Shown here in pieces: positions 26,288-35,904 of a DNA stretch of 64,000 bases. Position 1 is the stretch's first letter; every line of letters starts with the position of its first letter. The position numbers were made by a program, and so were the translations under genes. Origin of the DNA: Lachnospiraceae bacterium XBD2001. Its GTDB lineage: Bacteria > Bacillota > Clostridia > Lachnospirales > Lachnospiraceae. The notes under the pieces were generated by a model, which was given only the letters and a program-made list of their open reading frames with translations, was not told the DNA's origin and made no database searches. The stretch covers positions 248,001 through 312,000 of the forward strand of contig FPAN01000002.1 in the NCBI GenBank assembly GCA_900116395.1. Reading direction: 5' to 3'.

Positions 26288-27655
26288 ATGAAAAAGAATA
26301 CAGAGACCATGTGGCATGATGTAACTGTCCGCATGGTAAAGATGATAGACTTAATTGCGATTACTTATGTGTTCTATGGCTGTTGGATGCATAATTATTC
26401 ACATCAGGTGTTTGGTACACCATTCTATGGCCGTGGTAACTGGTTTGTAGTTTTTTTATTCACTTTGTTGTTCATTATGTTCAACCGTGTCTATGACGGA
26501 TTTGCAATTGCATTCAATCAAGTGACGGAGATTATCTATAGTCAGATTCTTGCCCTTGTGATGGCCAATGGTGTGATGTATTTTATTATGGCACTGCTAT
26601 TTCGCCGTATTCCGGGACCAATTGCCCTTGGTAAGGCTTTCTTGTGGGAAATGTTGGTTGTTATTGTATGGTCCTTCATCGCTAACAAGTGGTATTTCTG
26701 GACCTTCAAGCCACAGAATACCGCTGTTATCTACAGTGAGCTTCGTAGTATGGAAGACTTAATCGGTGAGTATGGCTTAGAGAAGAAGTTCGATATCAAG
26801 GTGTCCATGCATATCGATGAGTACCTGAATGGTGCTGCTGAGGCTCTCAACGACATGGATGCAGTCTTTGTCTGCGGTATTCCAAGCCATGAGCGTAACA
26901 TGATCCTGAAGCAGTGTGTAGAACATAACGTAACTATGTACATGATTCCTCGTATCGGTGATGCAATCATGACCGGTGCGAGACGTATGCATATGTTCCA
27001 TCTTCCGGTATTATCCGTTGGACGTTATCATCCACGTTTCGAGTTCTTATTCATCAAGCGAGCATTTGATATTGTAGTATCTGCATTGGCATTGATTGTA
27101 GCATCTCCGTTTATGCTGATTACCGCCATTGCCATTAAGGCAACGGACGGTGGTCCTGTCTTCTATAAGCAGGTTCGTCTCACCAAGGACCGCAAGGAGT
27201 TCAAGGTGATTAAGTTCCGTAGTATGCGTGTGGATGCAGAGAAGGATGGTGTAGCACGTCTCTCCAGCGGTGAGAACGATGATCGTATTACTCCAATCGG
27301 TAAGTTCATCCGTAAGGTTCGTATCGATGAGCTTCCACAGCTCTTCAACATCTTAGTTGGTGATATGTCCATTGTAGGACCTCGTCCGGAGCGTCCGGAG
27401 ATTGCCGCAGAGTATGAGAAGGAATTACCGGAGTTCGCACTTCGTCTTCAGGCCAAGGCTGGACTTACCGGATATGCACAGGTTTATGGTAAGTACAACA
27501 CTATTCCATATGACAAGCTTCAGATGGATTTGATGTACATCGCACATCCAAGCCTGTTGGAAGATTTACAGATTATTTTTGCAACCATCAAGATTTTATT
27601 TATGCCGGAGAGTACCGAAGGCATTGACGCCGACAAGACCACGGCAGCGAAGTAA
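26288..27655 (+). CDS. Exopolysaccharide polyprenyl glycosylphosphotransferase (initiating sugar transferase)
   Basis: 455 residues. Four N-terminal helices (about 15-145) precede a Rossmann-like domain (VIYSELRSMEDLIGEYGL...AVFVCGIPSHERN). The C-terminal bacterial sugar transferase domain begins with the membrane hairpin KRAFDIVVSALALIVASP and holds the catalytic signatures GGPVFYKQVR, FKVIKFRSMRVDAE, RKVRIDELPQLFNIL and GDMSIVGPRPERPE. It puts the first sugar phosphate onto undecaprenyl phosphate at the inner face of the membrane. As the first gene behind the strong promoter, it defines the start of the locus. The sugar is not predictable; glucose, galactose and N-acetylated diamino sugars are all possible in this family. 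Confidence 0.94.
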   Translation: MKKNTETMWHDVTVRMVKMIDLIAITYVFYGCWMHNYSHQVFGTPFYGRGNWFVVFLFTLLFIMFNRVYDGFAIAFNQVTEIIYSQILALVMANGVMYFIMALLFRRIPGPIALGKAFLWEMLVVIVWSFIANKWYFWTFKPQNTAVIYSELRSMEDLIGEYGLEKKFDIKVSMHIDEYLNGAAEALNDMDAVFVCGIPSHERNMILKQCVEHNVTMYMIPRIGDAIMTGARRMHMFHLPVLSVGRYHPRFEFLFIKRAFDIVVSALALIVASPFMLITAIAIKATDGGPVFYKQVRLTKDRKEFKVIKFRSMRVDAEKDGVARLSSGENDDRITPIGKFIRKVRIDELPQLFNILVGDMSIVGPRPERPEIAAEYEKELPEFALRLQAKAGLTGYAQVYGKYNTIPYDKLQMDLMYIAHPSLLEDLQIIFATIKILFMPESTEGIDADKTTAAK

Positions 27656-27657
27656 TT

Positions 27658-28782
27658 ATGGCTGATAAGAAAAAAGTATTATTTGTTGCAACTGTGGTGA
27701 AGACCCACATCATGCAGTTCCACATCCCGTATTTGCAGATGTTCCAGGAACATGGATGGGAGACCGCAGTTGCTTCACGCAATGATTATGAGAATCCCCA
27801 GGATTGTCAGATTCCCTACTGTGACCACTATTATCCGGTGGACTTTGAGCGGAATCCGATGAAGCCTGGGAATATTGCCGCTTTACGGGAATTAAAGCGC
27901 ATCATCCGTGAGGGTGACTATGATATCATTCATTGTCATACTCCAATGGGTGGCGTATTAGCTCGTATCGCCGGACGAGAGGCTCGGAAGAAGGGCTGTA
28001 AGATGATCTATACGGCTCATGGTTTCCACTTCTTCGACGGAGCACCTCTTCTGAACTGGTTGATGTACTACCCGGTAGAGAAGCACTTGGCCCATGATAC
28101 GGATGTGCTCATTACCATGAATCGGGAAGACTATGACCGTGCGCTTGCCAAGATGCCGGCCAAGGAAATCAAGTACGTTCATGGCGTTGGCGTGGATACC
28201 AAGCGCTTCGCAACCACAACGGTGGACGCGAAGAGCCTTCGGGAGAGCATTGGTCTCGCCGATGATGAACCGATGATTCTTACGGTAGGAGAACTCATCA
28301 AGCGTAAGAACCATGAGATGATTCTTCGTGCCCTTGGCGGTATGAAGGATAGTAAGTGGAAGTACGTCATTGTAGGACGTGGTGTCCTCTTAGACCACTT
28401 GAAGAACGTAGCCAAGGAATGCGGAATTGAAGACCGTGTCATCTTCCTTGGATATCGTCGAGATATTCCGGAGATGTTGCATGCCTGTGACCTCTTCGTA
28501 TTTACCTCTTTCCAGGAGGGGTTGCCGGTGGCCATTATGGAGGCCATGGCAGCAGGTGCGCCAATCCTGTGTACCAAGAATCGCGGCACTGCAGACTTGA
28601 TTGAAGACGGCGTAAGCGGTGCATTTACCCAGATGAATGCGGAAGATTTAAGAGCGAAGATGCAGAACCTTTTAGCGCATCCGGATGTAAGAGCATCTTA
28701 TGCCAAGAAATCGTTGGAACGAATCGGAACCTTTGACATCGAAGTTGTGAAGAAGGAAATGGAGCTGATTTATTTTGAGTAA
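27658..28782 (+). CDS. Glycosyltransferase family 4
   Basis: 374 residues, GT-B fold, EpsD-like. The N-terminal acceptor half starts KKVLFVATVVKTHIMQFHIPYL and includes DIIHCHTPMGGVLARIAGR and YTAHGFHFFDGAP, typical of EpsD/CapJ-type enzymes acting on lipid-linked sugar. The donor half has LTVGELIKRKNHEMILRAL and the catalytic E-x7-E region FTSFQEGLPVAIMEAMAAG. It is a retaining enzyme adding a second or later sugar in the cytosol. It begins two bases after the sugar transferase and overlaps the next gene by eight bases. Confidence 0.93.
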   Translation: MADKKKVLFVATVVKTHIMQFHIPYLQMFQEHGWETAVASRNDYENPQDCQIPYCDHYYPVDFERNPMKPGNIAALRELKRIIREGDYDIIHCHTPMGGVLARIAGREARKKGCKMIYTAHGFHFFDGAPLLNWLMYYPVEKHLAHDTDVLITMNREDYDRALAKMPAKEIKYVHGVGVDTKRFATTTVDAKSLRESIGLADDEPMILTVGELIKRKNHEMILRALGGMKDSKWKYVIVGRGVLLDHLKNVAKECGIEDRVIFLGYRRDIPEMLHACDLFVFTSFQEGLPVAIMEAMAAGAPILCTKNRGTADLIEDGVSGAFTQMNAEDLRAKMQNLLAHPDVRASYAKKSLERIGTFDIEVVKKEMELIYFE

Positions 28783-29812
28783 TCTTGTAACTGCTATTAT
28801 TCCCGCCTATAACAATGCCAATACTGTGGGGAAAGCAATTGATTCGGTATTACAACAGAACTATGACAATCTGGAAGTGGTAGTGGTAGACGACGGTTCT
28901 ACCGACGATACCGGCCGGGTCTTAGACGAGCTGGCTGCGAAGGAACCACGCCTTAAGATTGTGCACCAGGCCAACGGTGGCCCGGCAGCTGCGAGAAATC
29001 GCGGCCTCGGGGAAGCAGATGGCGATTATGTCATCTTCGTGGATGCGGATGATTCCATGATGGGTGATTCCATTGGCGCTATGGTAGAGATGATGGAGTC
29101 GGAGCATTTGGATTGGGTCATTTCCGGTATGCGCTGGATTCGTGTGTCGGAAGACGGCAAGCGAAGCATCTCCGAGACCATCGATGACTTAATGCGCTTG
29201 CATGGACCGAAGGAGATTAAGAAGCACTTCTTCGACTTCTTGCATGCGAATTTGATTTTGAACTCCATGTGTGCCAAGCTATATAAGCGCGAAATTATTC
29301 GCGAACATGACATCGTGGTGAATGACAAGCTGGATATGGGAGAGGATTTCCAGTTCAACCTGTCCTACATTCGCTATGCCAAGATGGTGGATACCTATCC
29401 GAAGAGCATTTACTCTTATGAGATGTATCGTTCCACCTTGACCAACCGCTACCGAGAGCATCTGTTCCGGGACCGGAAGCTGTCTACGACGCTTCTGAAG
29501 GAGTTTCTGGAAGAGCAGAAGCTGGATACCCATATCGCCAAGTTCCTATACATGAAGCTCTTCATTGCCCAGATGATGCAGGATGCCCAGCACAAGGTGC
29601 CGGTACAGGTTCGCAAGAAGCATGTGGCGGATATTTACAATAGTAAAGAAATGAAGTTCGCTCTACAGGATTTTGTCCCACAGGGTCGAACTGAGAAAAT
29701 AATCTATTATGTAGTCCGTGGCGGACGCTACGGAAGAATCTGGAGCTTCGCGAAGATTGCCAACTTCGTACGCAATCACTTCGCAGATAAGTTCCATATG
29801 GTGAGTATCTAA
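28775..29812 (+). CDS. Glycosyltransferase family 2
   Basis: 345 residues from TTG 28775, with GGAG ten bases upstream; the first residues then run directly into the GT-A motif VTAIIPAYNNANTVGKAIDS. VVVDDGSTDDT binds the nucleotide, and FVDADDSMM holds the DXD-type metal site. C-terminal parts (residues 180-345) are helical and basic, without membrane segments. It is an inverting sugar transferase acting in the cytosol on the growing repeat unit. It overlaps the previous gene by eight bases and touches the next by one, so coupling is tight. Confidence 0.92.
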   Translation: MSNLVTAIIPAYNNANTVGKAIDSVLQQNYDNLEVVVVDDGSTDDTGRVLDELAAKEPRLKIVHQANGGPAAARNRGLGEADGDYVIFVDADDSMMGDSIGAMVEMMESEHLDWVISGMRWIRVSEDGKRSISETIDDLMRLHGPKEIKKHFFDFLHANLILNSMCAKLYKREIIREHDIVVNDKLDMGEDFQFNLSYIRYAKMVDTYPKSIYSYEMYRSTLTNRYREHLFRDRKLSTTLLKEFLEEQKLDTHIAKFLYMKLFIAQMMQDAQHKVPVQVRKKHVADIYNSKEMKFALQDFVPQGRTEKIIYYVVRGGRYGRIWSFAKIANFVRNHFADKFHMVSI

Positions 29813-30594
29813 TGGATAAAGTAAGCAAAGTAGTGCTGTCCTTCGATGATGGACGGCGGGATAATGTCACGTTGATTCGTGATATCTTAGTAAGCAATGG
29901 ATTGCCGGTGACCTTGAATCTATCCACCGGTTATATCGACGGAACCGCTCGCAAGGAGCGCTATCCGGGTCCGAATCCGGCCATGACCTTGGATGAAGCC
30001 AAGGAATTGGCGTCTCTGCCGGGCGTAGAGATTGCCGGACACGGATGGGAACACTTAAATACCTTAGAAGATTTGAAGAAGGGCGTGGATACCTTACGCA
30101 GTTGGTTCCCGAACCAGGAAATCTGTGGTATTGCAAGCCCGAACTCCATTCTACATGAGGATGAGATTCTAGCTCAGCAGGCTGAGTATGAGGCTATGGG
30201 CATTCGCTATGTCCGTATCGGCGCGGGTGCTACCTATTCCGGTGCGCGTCGTGTGATGGGCAAGCTGTCCCGCAGCATTCATAACGATTGGTTGTTTGTT
30301 ACTTCCAATCAAGGCGCGGTAGAGCATACCTTCGACCGCTTCGTCCTTACCGCAGTGCCGGTCATGCGCCAGCAGACCAAGCAGCAGGTAGAAGCCTTAG
30401 TGGACTATTGCTGGAAGAACGGCAAGGATTTGATTCTTATGTTCCATAGTGTGGTACATAAGAAAGACCCATTCCACGATGATACCTGGAGCTGGGATTA
30501 TGAAGACTTCGTCAGCCTTGCATATGACCTGAAGGAATTAGACAAGGCAGGCAAGATACAATTGACTACGACCGCCGATGCAGTGGCCAAGTAG
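29812..30594 (+). CDS. Polysaccharide deacetylase-like protein (NodB homology)
   Basis: 260 residues with no signal peptide. VVLSFDDGRRDN (about residues 7-18) supplies the Asp-Asp pair of motif 1, and EIAGHGWEHLNTL corresponds to the H-x3-H metal-binding motif 2. LILMFHSV near residue 210 contains the usual late histidine. Known members remove acetyl groups from amino sugars or polymers. Here it is cytosolic, so it may act on a nucleotide- or lipid-linked intermediate rather than the finished glycan; that is inference. Its ATG overlaps the stop of the upstream transferase by one base. Confidence 0.82.
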   Translation: MDKVSKVVLSFDDGRRDNVTLIRDILVSNGLPVTLNLSTGYIDGTARKERYPGPNPAMTLDEAKELASLPGVEIAGHGWEHLNTLEDLKKGVDTLRSWFPNQEICGIASPNSILHEDEILAQQAEYEAMGIRYVRIGAGATYSGARRVMGKLSRSIHNDWLFVTSNQGAVEHTFDRFVLTAVPVMRQQTKQQVEALVDYCWKNGKDLILMFHSVVHKKDPFHDDTWSWDYEDFVSLAYDLKELDKAGKIQLTTTADAVAK

Positions 30595-30609
30595 AAAAGA
30601 GGCAGTAAC

Positions 30610-31815
30610 GTGTTATTAGGAAGAGAGCTTCCAACATGGAAGCAGTTGTTGAACAAGGATAAATCGGTGGCAACCAAGCCATATTATGAAAAAGATAATA
30701 CATGGTTGTTTGCGGAGTCTTGCATGTCGATACATGCAATCTTACAGGCAATTCGCAAGAATAAAATGGCTGGTGCGAATCTTATGGATGAGAGTCGCAG
30801 TGATAGTCACAAGAACCTGACACAACGCACAGATGGTGTAGCTTTGTGGCTTCCGGATTATTTTTGTAATGATACCTTCCGCAAGTTTGAAGAAGATTGG
30901 TTAGAAGTCTTCTTTTATCCTGTTGATAAGAACCGCAATCCGAAATGGGATGTCATTGAAGAAGAAGCCAAGAATCGCGCGTTAGATGCTTTTGTGTTTG
31001 TGCACTATTTTGGAATGTATCATGAGATTGGCCGTGCTCGTGAGCTGTGTAGTCGAATGGAGGGAATCCTTATCGAGGATTGCGCGCATGTGATGTACAC
31101 AGACGACGCAAGTAAGATTGGTAAGACGGGAGATTTCGTGTGCTATAGTATGCATAAATTGCTTCCAATTCCGGATGGAGCAGCATTACAGTACAATTCA
31201 GGGGCTTCACATACGGAATTGTTGCCAATTGTCAACATTCTGAATGCGATGTATGAAAACACAGCGCCTCAGATGAACGATAAGTCTTGGTTCCATAAGA
31301 AGGCTATACAGAAAATTACGAAGCTGCATCGTGACTTGACGTATTACTATGGAGAACACCTTGGCGAATATGGGAAGCTCAATTATCCGATTCATCGTAT
31401 ATCACAGTGGTCATATAATATTTTATCAGGATATTCCTATGAGGATTTGCAGAAAATAGCCGCTATTCGTCGTGCAAATGTCCACGCGATGAACGAGATT
31501 ATAACAAAGCATTACCCGCAAGTTAAGGTTGTGAGCAAGGTCACGGATGATGAGGTGCCTTATGAAGGCGTGTATTCGCTGGCAGAGGTGCCTTCGGAAG
31601 AGGAAAAGAAAAGGATTGTTTCAGAATTGGTAGAGCAGGACTTTACTATTTTGTTTTGGCCGGAACTACCTTTTGAATTGAAATATAATCGTGAATTACA
31701 TGCGGATGCGATTCAATTATCCAAGGACATATTTGTAATTCCTTCCGTTCATCAGGATTATACTCCGGAGTTGTTACATAAGAAATTTGACAGCTCTCAT
31801 AGTGAGAAGAGATAG
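30610..31815 (+). CDS. DegT/DnrJ-like PLP-fold protein
   Basis: 401 residues from GTG 30610, eight bases after AGAGG. The middle shows a fold-type I PLP pattern: DAFVFVHYFGMYHEIGRAREL, ILIEDCAHVMYT (the PLP-binding Asp) and GDFVCYSMHKLLPIPDG with a candidate Schiff-base lysine. It is a distant relative of the sugar aminotransferases and clearly homologous to the N-terminal half of the gene at 62467. The N-terminus lacks the classical glycine- and threonine-rich phosphate-binding stretch. An aminotransferase or dehydratase role on a nucleotide sugar is the best guess. Codon use becomes markedly more A/T-rich from this gene on, up to 41440. Confidence 0.7.
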   Translation: MLLGRELPTWKQLLNKDKSVATKPYYEKDNTWLFAESCMSIHAILQAIRKNKMAGANLMDESRSDSHKNLTQRTDGVALWLPDYFCNDTFRKFEEDWLEVFFYPVDKNRNPKWDVIEEEAKNRALDAFVFVHYFGMYHEIGRARELCSRMEGILIEDCAHVMYTDDASKIGKTGDFVCYSMHKLLPIPDGAALQYNSGASHTELLPIVNILNAMYENTAPQMNDKSWFHKKAIQKITKLHRDLTYYYGEHLGEYGKLNYPIHRISQWSYNILSGYSYEDLQKIAAIRRANVHAMNEIITKHYPQVKVVSKVTDDEVPYEGVYSLAEVPSEEEKKRIVSELVEQDFTILFWPELPFELKYNRELHADAIQLSKDIFVIPSVHQDYTPELLHKKFDSSHSEKR

Positions 31816-33162
31816 ATGAGAATCATTGAATTACCTCGATGGAAAGTCATAAAAAAAGATGTGCTGTTTGCACTTCTCATATGGATTTACATTTTTGAAA
31901 ACATTACATTGTACATGACCGGCTCTAACAGAATGGATAATCTTTTCCAGGTTGCGTGTGTGTCTGTAATGCTTGTGATTTTGCTTGTGCGCAAGTGTAA
32001 TGGGATACCGATTCGAGTAGATGATATTACAGTACTGGGTTTCTTACTGATTTTTACTGCGACCTGGCAAGATATTATTCGAATGGATATGTCCGGTCTT
32101 GCAATGGCCGTACGGCTTTCGTTGCCAATATTTATGTATATTTTTATTGTCAATGTTTGGTATTACGATAGTCGAATATCTAAGAGCATCCTCTATATTC
32201 CGATGGCGTATGGTATTTATTCTTCGCTACAGGGTATAATATTGTTTTTCGCACATTTCTTGGGATTTTATGTTCGATCTTATACAAAGTATATTCCCAA
32301 ACAGGACAAGACGTATACTTTCTTTGCCTATGGCTTAGGTGGATACGAGTCATGGGGGAGCATTCTAGGACATAATCTTGGGCGTGCGCGCGCAATGTTT
32401 GTTGAACCAACGAGATTTGCAGCGTTCCTTATGATACCGCTTTGCCTCTTTTGGGCTTACTATAAGAAGTATCGAAAGCGCGGATATCTTGTATGTTTTG
32501 GAATTGTACTTCTTAGTTTTATCCTGACATTGTCTCGTGCTGGGTATATTACCTTAGTTGGTGCAATTGTTGTTGGTGCATTTGCTAAAATGGGTCGTAG
32601 CAAGGACTCAGAGGATAACAGCAAAGCAACCAAGAAAGATATACGAAAGTTTTTGATTATGCCAATTATTGCGCTTATAGCGGTTGAGGTATTATTGCAT
32701 GGAATGGCAGAATTATCACAAAAGTATCCGGATGCTTCATTTCTGTCAGTAGGCTTGGTAGATGAAGAGACCGGCAAGGCGCGAATCTTCCGTTCAGAGA
32801 CTTTTGATTTTGATTATTGTATTCCGAAGTTTGTAGAACGTCCGTGGGGATATGGTTTATCCAACGTTCCACATCGTAAGGACTATACACATGATTTGGA
32901 TACGAATTTGAGCTCTGCAATGTTGCTTTGGCCAATGGCAGGAGGAGTGCCCGGACTTTTGGTAATGGTATCATTACTACTAGTCATGTTTTTTAAATAC
33001 TGCCTACCTGTATTGAAGTCGGATGATCCGTTGGAGAATGCCATAGGCTTGGTGTTCGTTGCTATGGCAATTAACAGCCTTAACGTTGGAACATGGTTAG
33101 ACTGTGATTTCTTGCTTATTGTGGCGGTCATGGTGGCGTTGCGAAGAAAAACGATTGAATAG
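31816..33162 (+). CDS. O-antigen polymerase/ligase-like membrane protein (Wzy-like)
   Basis: 448 residues with about eleven helices. FILTLSRAGYITLVGAI is the S-R-[AGS]-x motif seen in Wzy/WaaL proteins. A large extracytoplasmic loop precedes the last helices (about residues 300-375), with PWGYGLSNVPHRKDYTHDLDTNLSS, typical of polymerases that join lipid-linked repeat units on the outer face. Its ATG directly abuts the stop codon of the upstream gene. Sequence in this family varies greatly, so the call depends on topology, the SRAG motif and the neighbouring flippase and chain-length genes. Confidence 0.8.
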   Translation: MRIIELPRWKVIKKDVLFALLIWIYIFENITLYMTGSNRMDNLFQVACVSVMLVILLVRKCNGIPIRVDDITVLGFLLIFTATWQDIIRMDMSGLAMAVRLSLPIFMYIFIVNVWYYDSRISKSILYIPMAYGIYSSLQGIILFFAHFLGFYVRSYTKYIPKQDKTYTFFAYGLGGYESWGSILGHNLGRARAMFVEPTRFAAFLMIPLCLFWAYYKKYRKRGYLVCFGIVLLSFILTLSRAGYITLVGAIVVGAFAKMGRSKDSEDNSKATKKDIRKFLIMPIIALIAVEVLLHGMAELSQKYPDASFLSVGLVDEETGKARIFRSETFDFDYCIPKFVERPWGYGLSNVPHRKDYTHDLDTNLSSAMLLWPMAGGVPGLLVMVSLLLVMFFKYCLPVLKSDDPLENAIGLVFVAMAINSLNVGTWLDCDFLLIVAVMVALRRKTIE

Positions 33163-33171
33163 GATTAGAAT

Positions 33172-34704
33172 ATGAAACAGGATAATTTTGCCAATCGCTA
33201 TATAATCAAACTGGGCAGTTCCGTTGTGATTGCGATTTTGAATATGGTGATTCAGGTAATGTTACCGCGTGCTATCTCTACAGATGAGTTTGGTTACTTC
33301 GGCTATAACCTGAATGTCTTTACATCTGTAGTTGTGCTGGCAAACCTTTCTACATCGAATGCGCTGGTAGCAAAATTTTCGAAAAAGAATGATGAAATCG
33401 GTTTGGTGCGATTTTATTTGAAGTTTTATGCTATTATGGCGTTGGTTTTGAATGCTGGTATATTTGCATTGTTTCCAATTCCTGCTATACATGATGCATT
33501 TGGTGGCCAGACGTTTCTTGTTGTATTGTTAGCGTTGGACGCATACGTCATGAATAAGTTGCTAACAGATGTAGTATCTATGTACGATGCTTCTGCAATT
33601 TCAAGATTTCCTGCGCTCATGCAAGTGGTAATCAAGATTGTGCTTAGCCTGGTAATCGTTATTGGATTCGTGACGAAGCTGTTTAATTTGGCGATTTTTT
33701 ATGTTTTTATGAGCGTGATTACATTAGCGGTAATCATTGTTTTGCTTGTTGCATTATTCCGAGATAACCATAATCGTTATGGGGTTACGAGGGATGCGGG
33801 AACCAAGATATATTTAAAAGAATACTATGAGTATTGTCGGCCTTTGGTTTTGGCAAATGTGTTTTCACAGTTGGTTATAATTCTAATGAATTATACGCTG
33901 CTTCGCTTTGCTGGTAGTACAGAGACGGCTATGTTCACGGCAGCTTGGCAGTTAAATACTTTGGTTGGATATGTATTTTCCCCATATGCAGAGCTGATGA
34001 AGCGGGAATTTGCGGTTATTGTTGACGATGAAACGATGCTGCGCAATCGATTGCATCAATCCGTTAAGATGATGTTTTGGGTGACAAGCTATTTTGCTAT
34101 TTTCATTGGTTTTTTTGCCAAATGGATTCTACCAATTGTATTTGGTAATCAGTATGAAGGAGCAGCAGCGGCAACACTTCTGGTTATGTTCTACACTATC
34201 TATCAGGCGATAGGTCAGGTGACAGGAGCTTTTTTGCTAGCTACGGAGCGTACACGGGCGCAGGCAATTTTTACCGGTGTAGGCCAAGTGTTGACTTTGG
34301 GATTTGTATTTTTACTACAGGTGCCGAATGTACTATTTCCGCATGGCTTGGGCGCAAGCGGTATGGCATGGAATTACCTGATTTGTAATTTTATCATGGA
34401 TGTTGTAATCCTTACTTATATTGCTCATGCTATGAAGATGAATAAGCTTCGCATCAATCTGATACAGGTTCTGCCAATTATCATCTGTAGTGGTACAGCG
34501 TATCTACTGTATCTGTTGATTGGTAGAATTCCGGGAGATGGACTTGTAATGGCGATTATTCGTACTTTTATCGGCGGGGCAATCTACAGTGTAGTGTTAG
34601 GTGTTGTGTTGTATTTCCACCCGGATTGGATAGGCATGACCAAGGAATCACTTCAGGCAAAGCTACAAGCTATTACGGGTAAGCTTTGCAAGAAAAAAGG
34701 ATAA
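33172..34704 (+). CDS. Oligosaccharide flippase (Wzx/MOP superfamily)
   Basis: 510 residues with about 14 helices. The start ANRYIIKLGSSVVIAILNMVIQVMLPRAISTDEFGYFGYNLN carries the first-helix signature of polysaccharide exporters, where the sequence after the first helix is usually LPRxLGxExFG. It should move undecaprenyl-linked repeat units to the outer face for the Wzy-like polymerase encoded just upstream. It starts nine bases after that gene. Confidence 0.9.
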   Translation: MKQDNFANRYIIKLGSSVVIAILNMVIQVMLPRAISTDEFGYFGYNLNVFTSVVVLANLSTSNALVAKFSKKNDEIGLVRFYLKFYAIMALVLNAGIFALFPIPAIHDAFGGQTFLVVLLALDAYVMNKLLTDVVSMYDASAISRFPALMQVVIKIVLSLVIVIGFVTKLFNLAIFYVFMSVITLAVIIVLLVALFRDNHNRYGVTRDAGTKIYLKEYYEYCRPLVLANVFSQLVIILMNYTLLRFAGSTETAMFTAAWQLNTLVGYVFSPYAELMKREFAVIVDDETMLRNRLHQSVKMMFWVTSYFAIFIGFFAKWILPIVFGNQYEGAAAATLLVMFYTIYQAIGQVTGAFLLATERTRAQAIFTGVGQVLTLGFVFLLQVPNVLFPHGLGASGMAWNYLICNFIMDVVILTYIAHAMKMNKLRINLIQVLPIIICSGTAYLLYLLIGRIPGDGLVMAIIRTFIGGAIYSVVLGVVLYFHPDWIGMTKESLQAKLQAITGKLCKKKG

Positions 34705-34707
34705 AGC

Positions 34708-35889
34708 ATGTTTTCAAAAGATAGAAGAATTGTATTACTGGCTTCAACGAAGCTGTTACAGAGCGATATAGACCGATATGCGCTGGATGAATTGTTGGAG
34801 ATGGGGTATCATATAGCGACCCTTGACGCATCCCAGATTGTAGATAAGGAAGCTTTCGATAGAATACCGGCCGCAGGATTACACGATGAGAGAATAGAAT
34901 CCGAGCTCGTACAGTCATATCAAGAACTGGATGAATACTTGAAAAACCATCGTCGTGACTACTATTTCCTGATGTTCGATTATTATTATGAGGTTCGTAA
35001 AATCTATGACTTACTAACCAAATATGATGTGGACTATGGAAATATTACAACGGCGTTGACGGATAGTGCTTTTACTTCTGATGATTATGGACATGGAGTG
35101 AAGGACTTTGACTTCGGACGATTGTCTGTAGATAAGTGGAAGCGCATTTGGTTCAACCGTATTGTTCGGAGAATTGGGCTGCATAAACCGGCTGACTTTC
35201 AGCTGATTGGTGGCAAGTATCACATGGATCAAGTATGGAAGAATTGTTGTTGCAAGGAAGGTATTACGCGACAAATTCTTATCCGTTCTTACGATTATGA
35301 GAGATTCTTACGTGCTAAGCCGTATGACAATAATGGCAAGCCATATGCAGTGTTTTTGGATCAATATATGCCATATCATCCGGATTTTAAGGACTATAGT
35401 ATTTGGAAGATACACATTCCGGAGAAGGAATACTTCGAGCAGATGCATGATATACTTGATGTCATTCGAAATCGTTATGGTATGGAAGTTATCATTGCCG
35501 GACATCCACGAGGATCCTATGAAGACCATCCGGATGTTTGGAAGGGGTGTAAGGTTGTTTATGGAAAATCTGCAGAATTGGCGAAGAATGCCTCATTGAT
35601 TATGACACATTTTTCCCAGGCGATTACGTTTTCCGCAATGGCACATAAGCCCGCAATGCTTTTGAATATTCCATTATGGGACCAGAGTCTTCATTTTACC
35701 GGATCATGCCGGTTGTGGGGAGAGATGCTAGGTGCACCAGTCGTTCGTTGTGGTGCAGATTTGCATGAGACATTTGATTATCAAATAAACGAAGAACGTT
35801 ACGCATCCTTTAAACAGGATTTTACGCAAAGTCGAGAAGCAGACGAACGGCGTTTCTGGGAAATTGCAATGGATGAGATTGAAGGATAA
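34708..35889 (+). CDS. Unrecognised cytosolic protein of the polysaccharide locus, GT-B-like C-terminal half
   Basis: 393 residues, no signal peptide or membrane helix. I do not recognise a named family. The N-terminal part resembles a nucleotide-sugar-related Rossmann region (DRRIVLLASTKLLQSDIDRYALDELLEMGYHIATLD). The C-terminal half (VIIAGHPRGSYEDHPDVWKGC, VYGKSAELAKNASLIMTHFSQAITFSAMAHKPAMLL) looks like the donor-binding half of a GT-B glycosyltransferase or of a CDP-glycerol-type transferase, with His in AGHPRG and the H-F-S-Q-A-I-T loop as candidate binding residues. It sits between the flippase and the Wzz-like gene, so a sugar or phospho-sugar transferase role is likely. Confidence 0.55.
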   Translation: MFSKDRRIVLLASTKLLQSDIDRYALDELLEMGYHIATLDASQIVDKEAFDRIPAAGLHDERIESELVQSYQELDEYLKNHRRDYYFLMFDYYYEVRKIYDLLTKYDVDYGNITTALTDSAFTSDDYGHGVKDFDFGRLSVDKWKRIWFNRIVRRIGLHKPADFQLIGGKYHMDQVWKNCCCKEGITRQILIRSYDYERFLRAKPYDNNGKPYAVFLDQYMPYHPDFKDYSIWKIHIPEKEYFEQMHDILDVIRNRYGMEVIIAGHPRGSYEDHPDVWKGCKVVYGKSAELAKNASLIMTHFSQAITFSAMAHKPAMLLNIPLWDQSLHFTGSCRLWGEMLGAPVVRCGADLHETFDYQINEERYASFKQDFTQSREADERRFWEIAMDEIEG

Positions 35890-35904
35890 TGAGTGGAGGA
35901 TATT

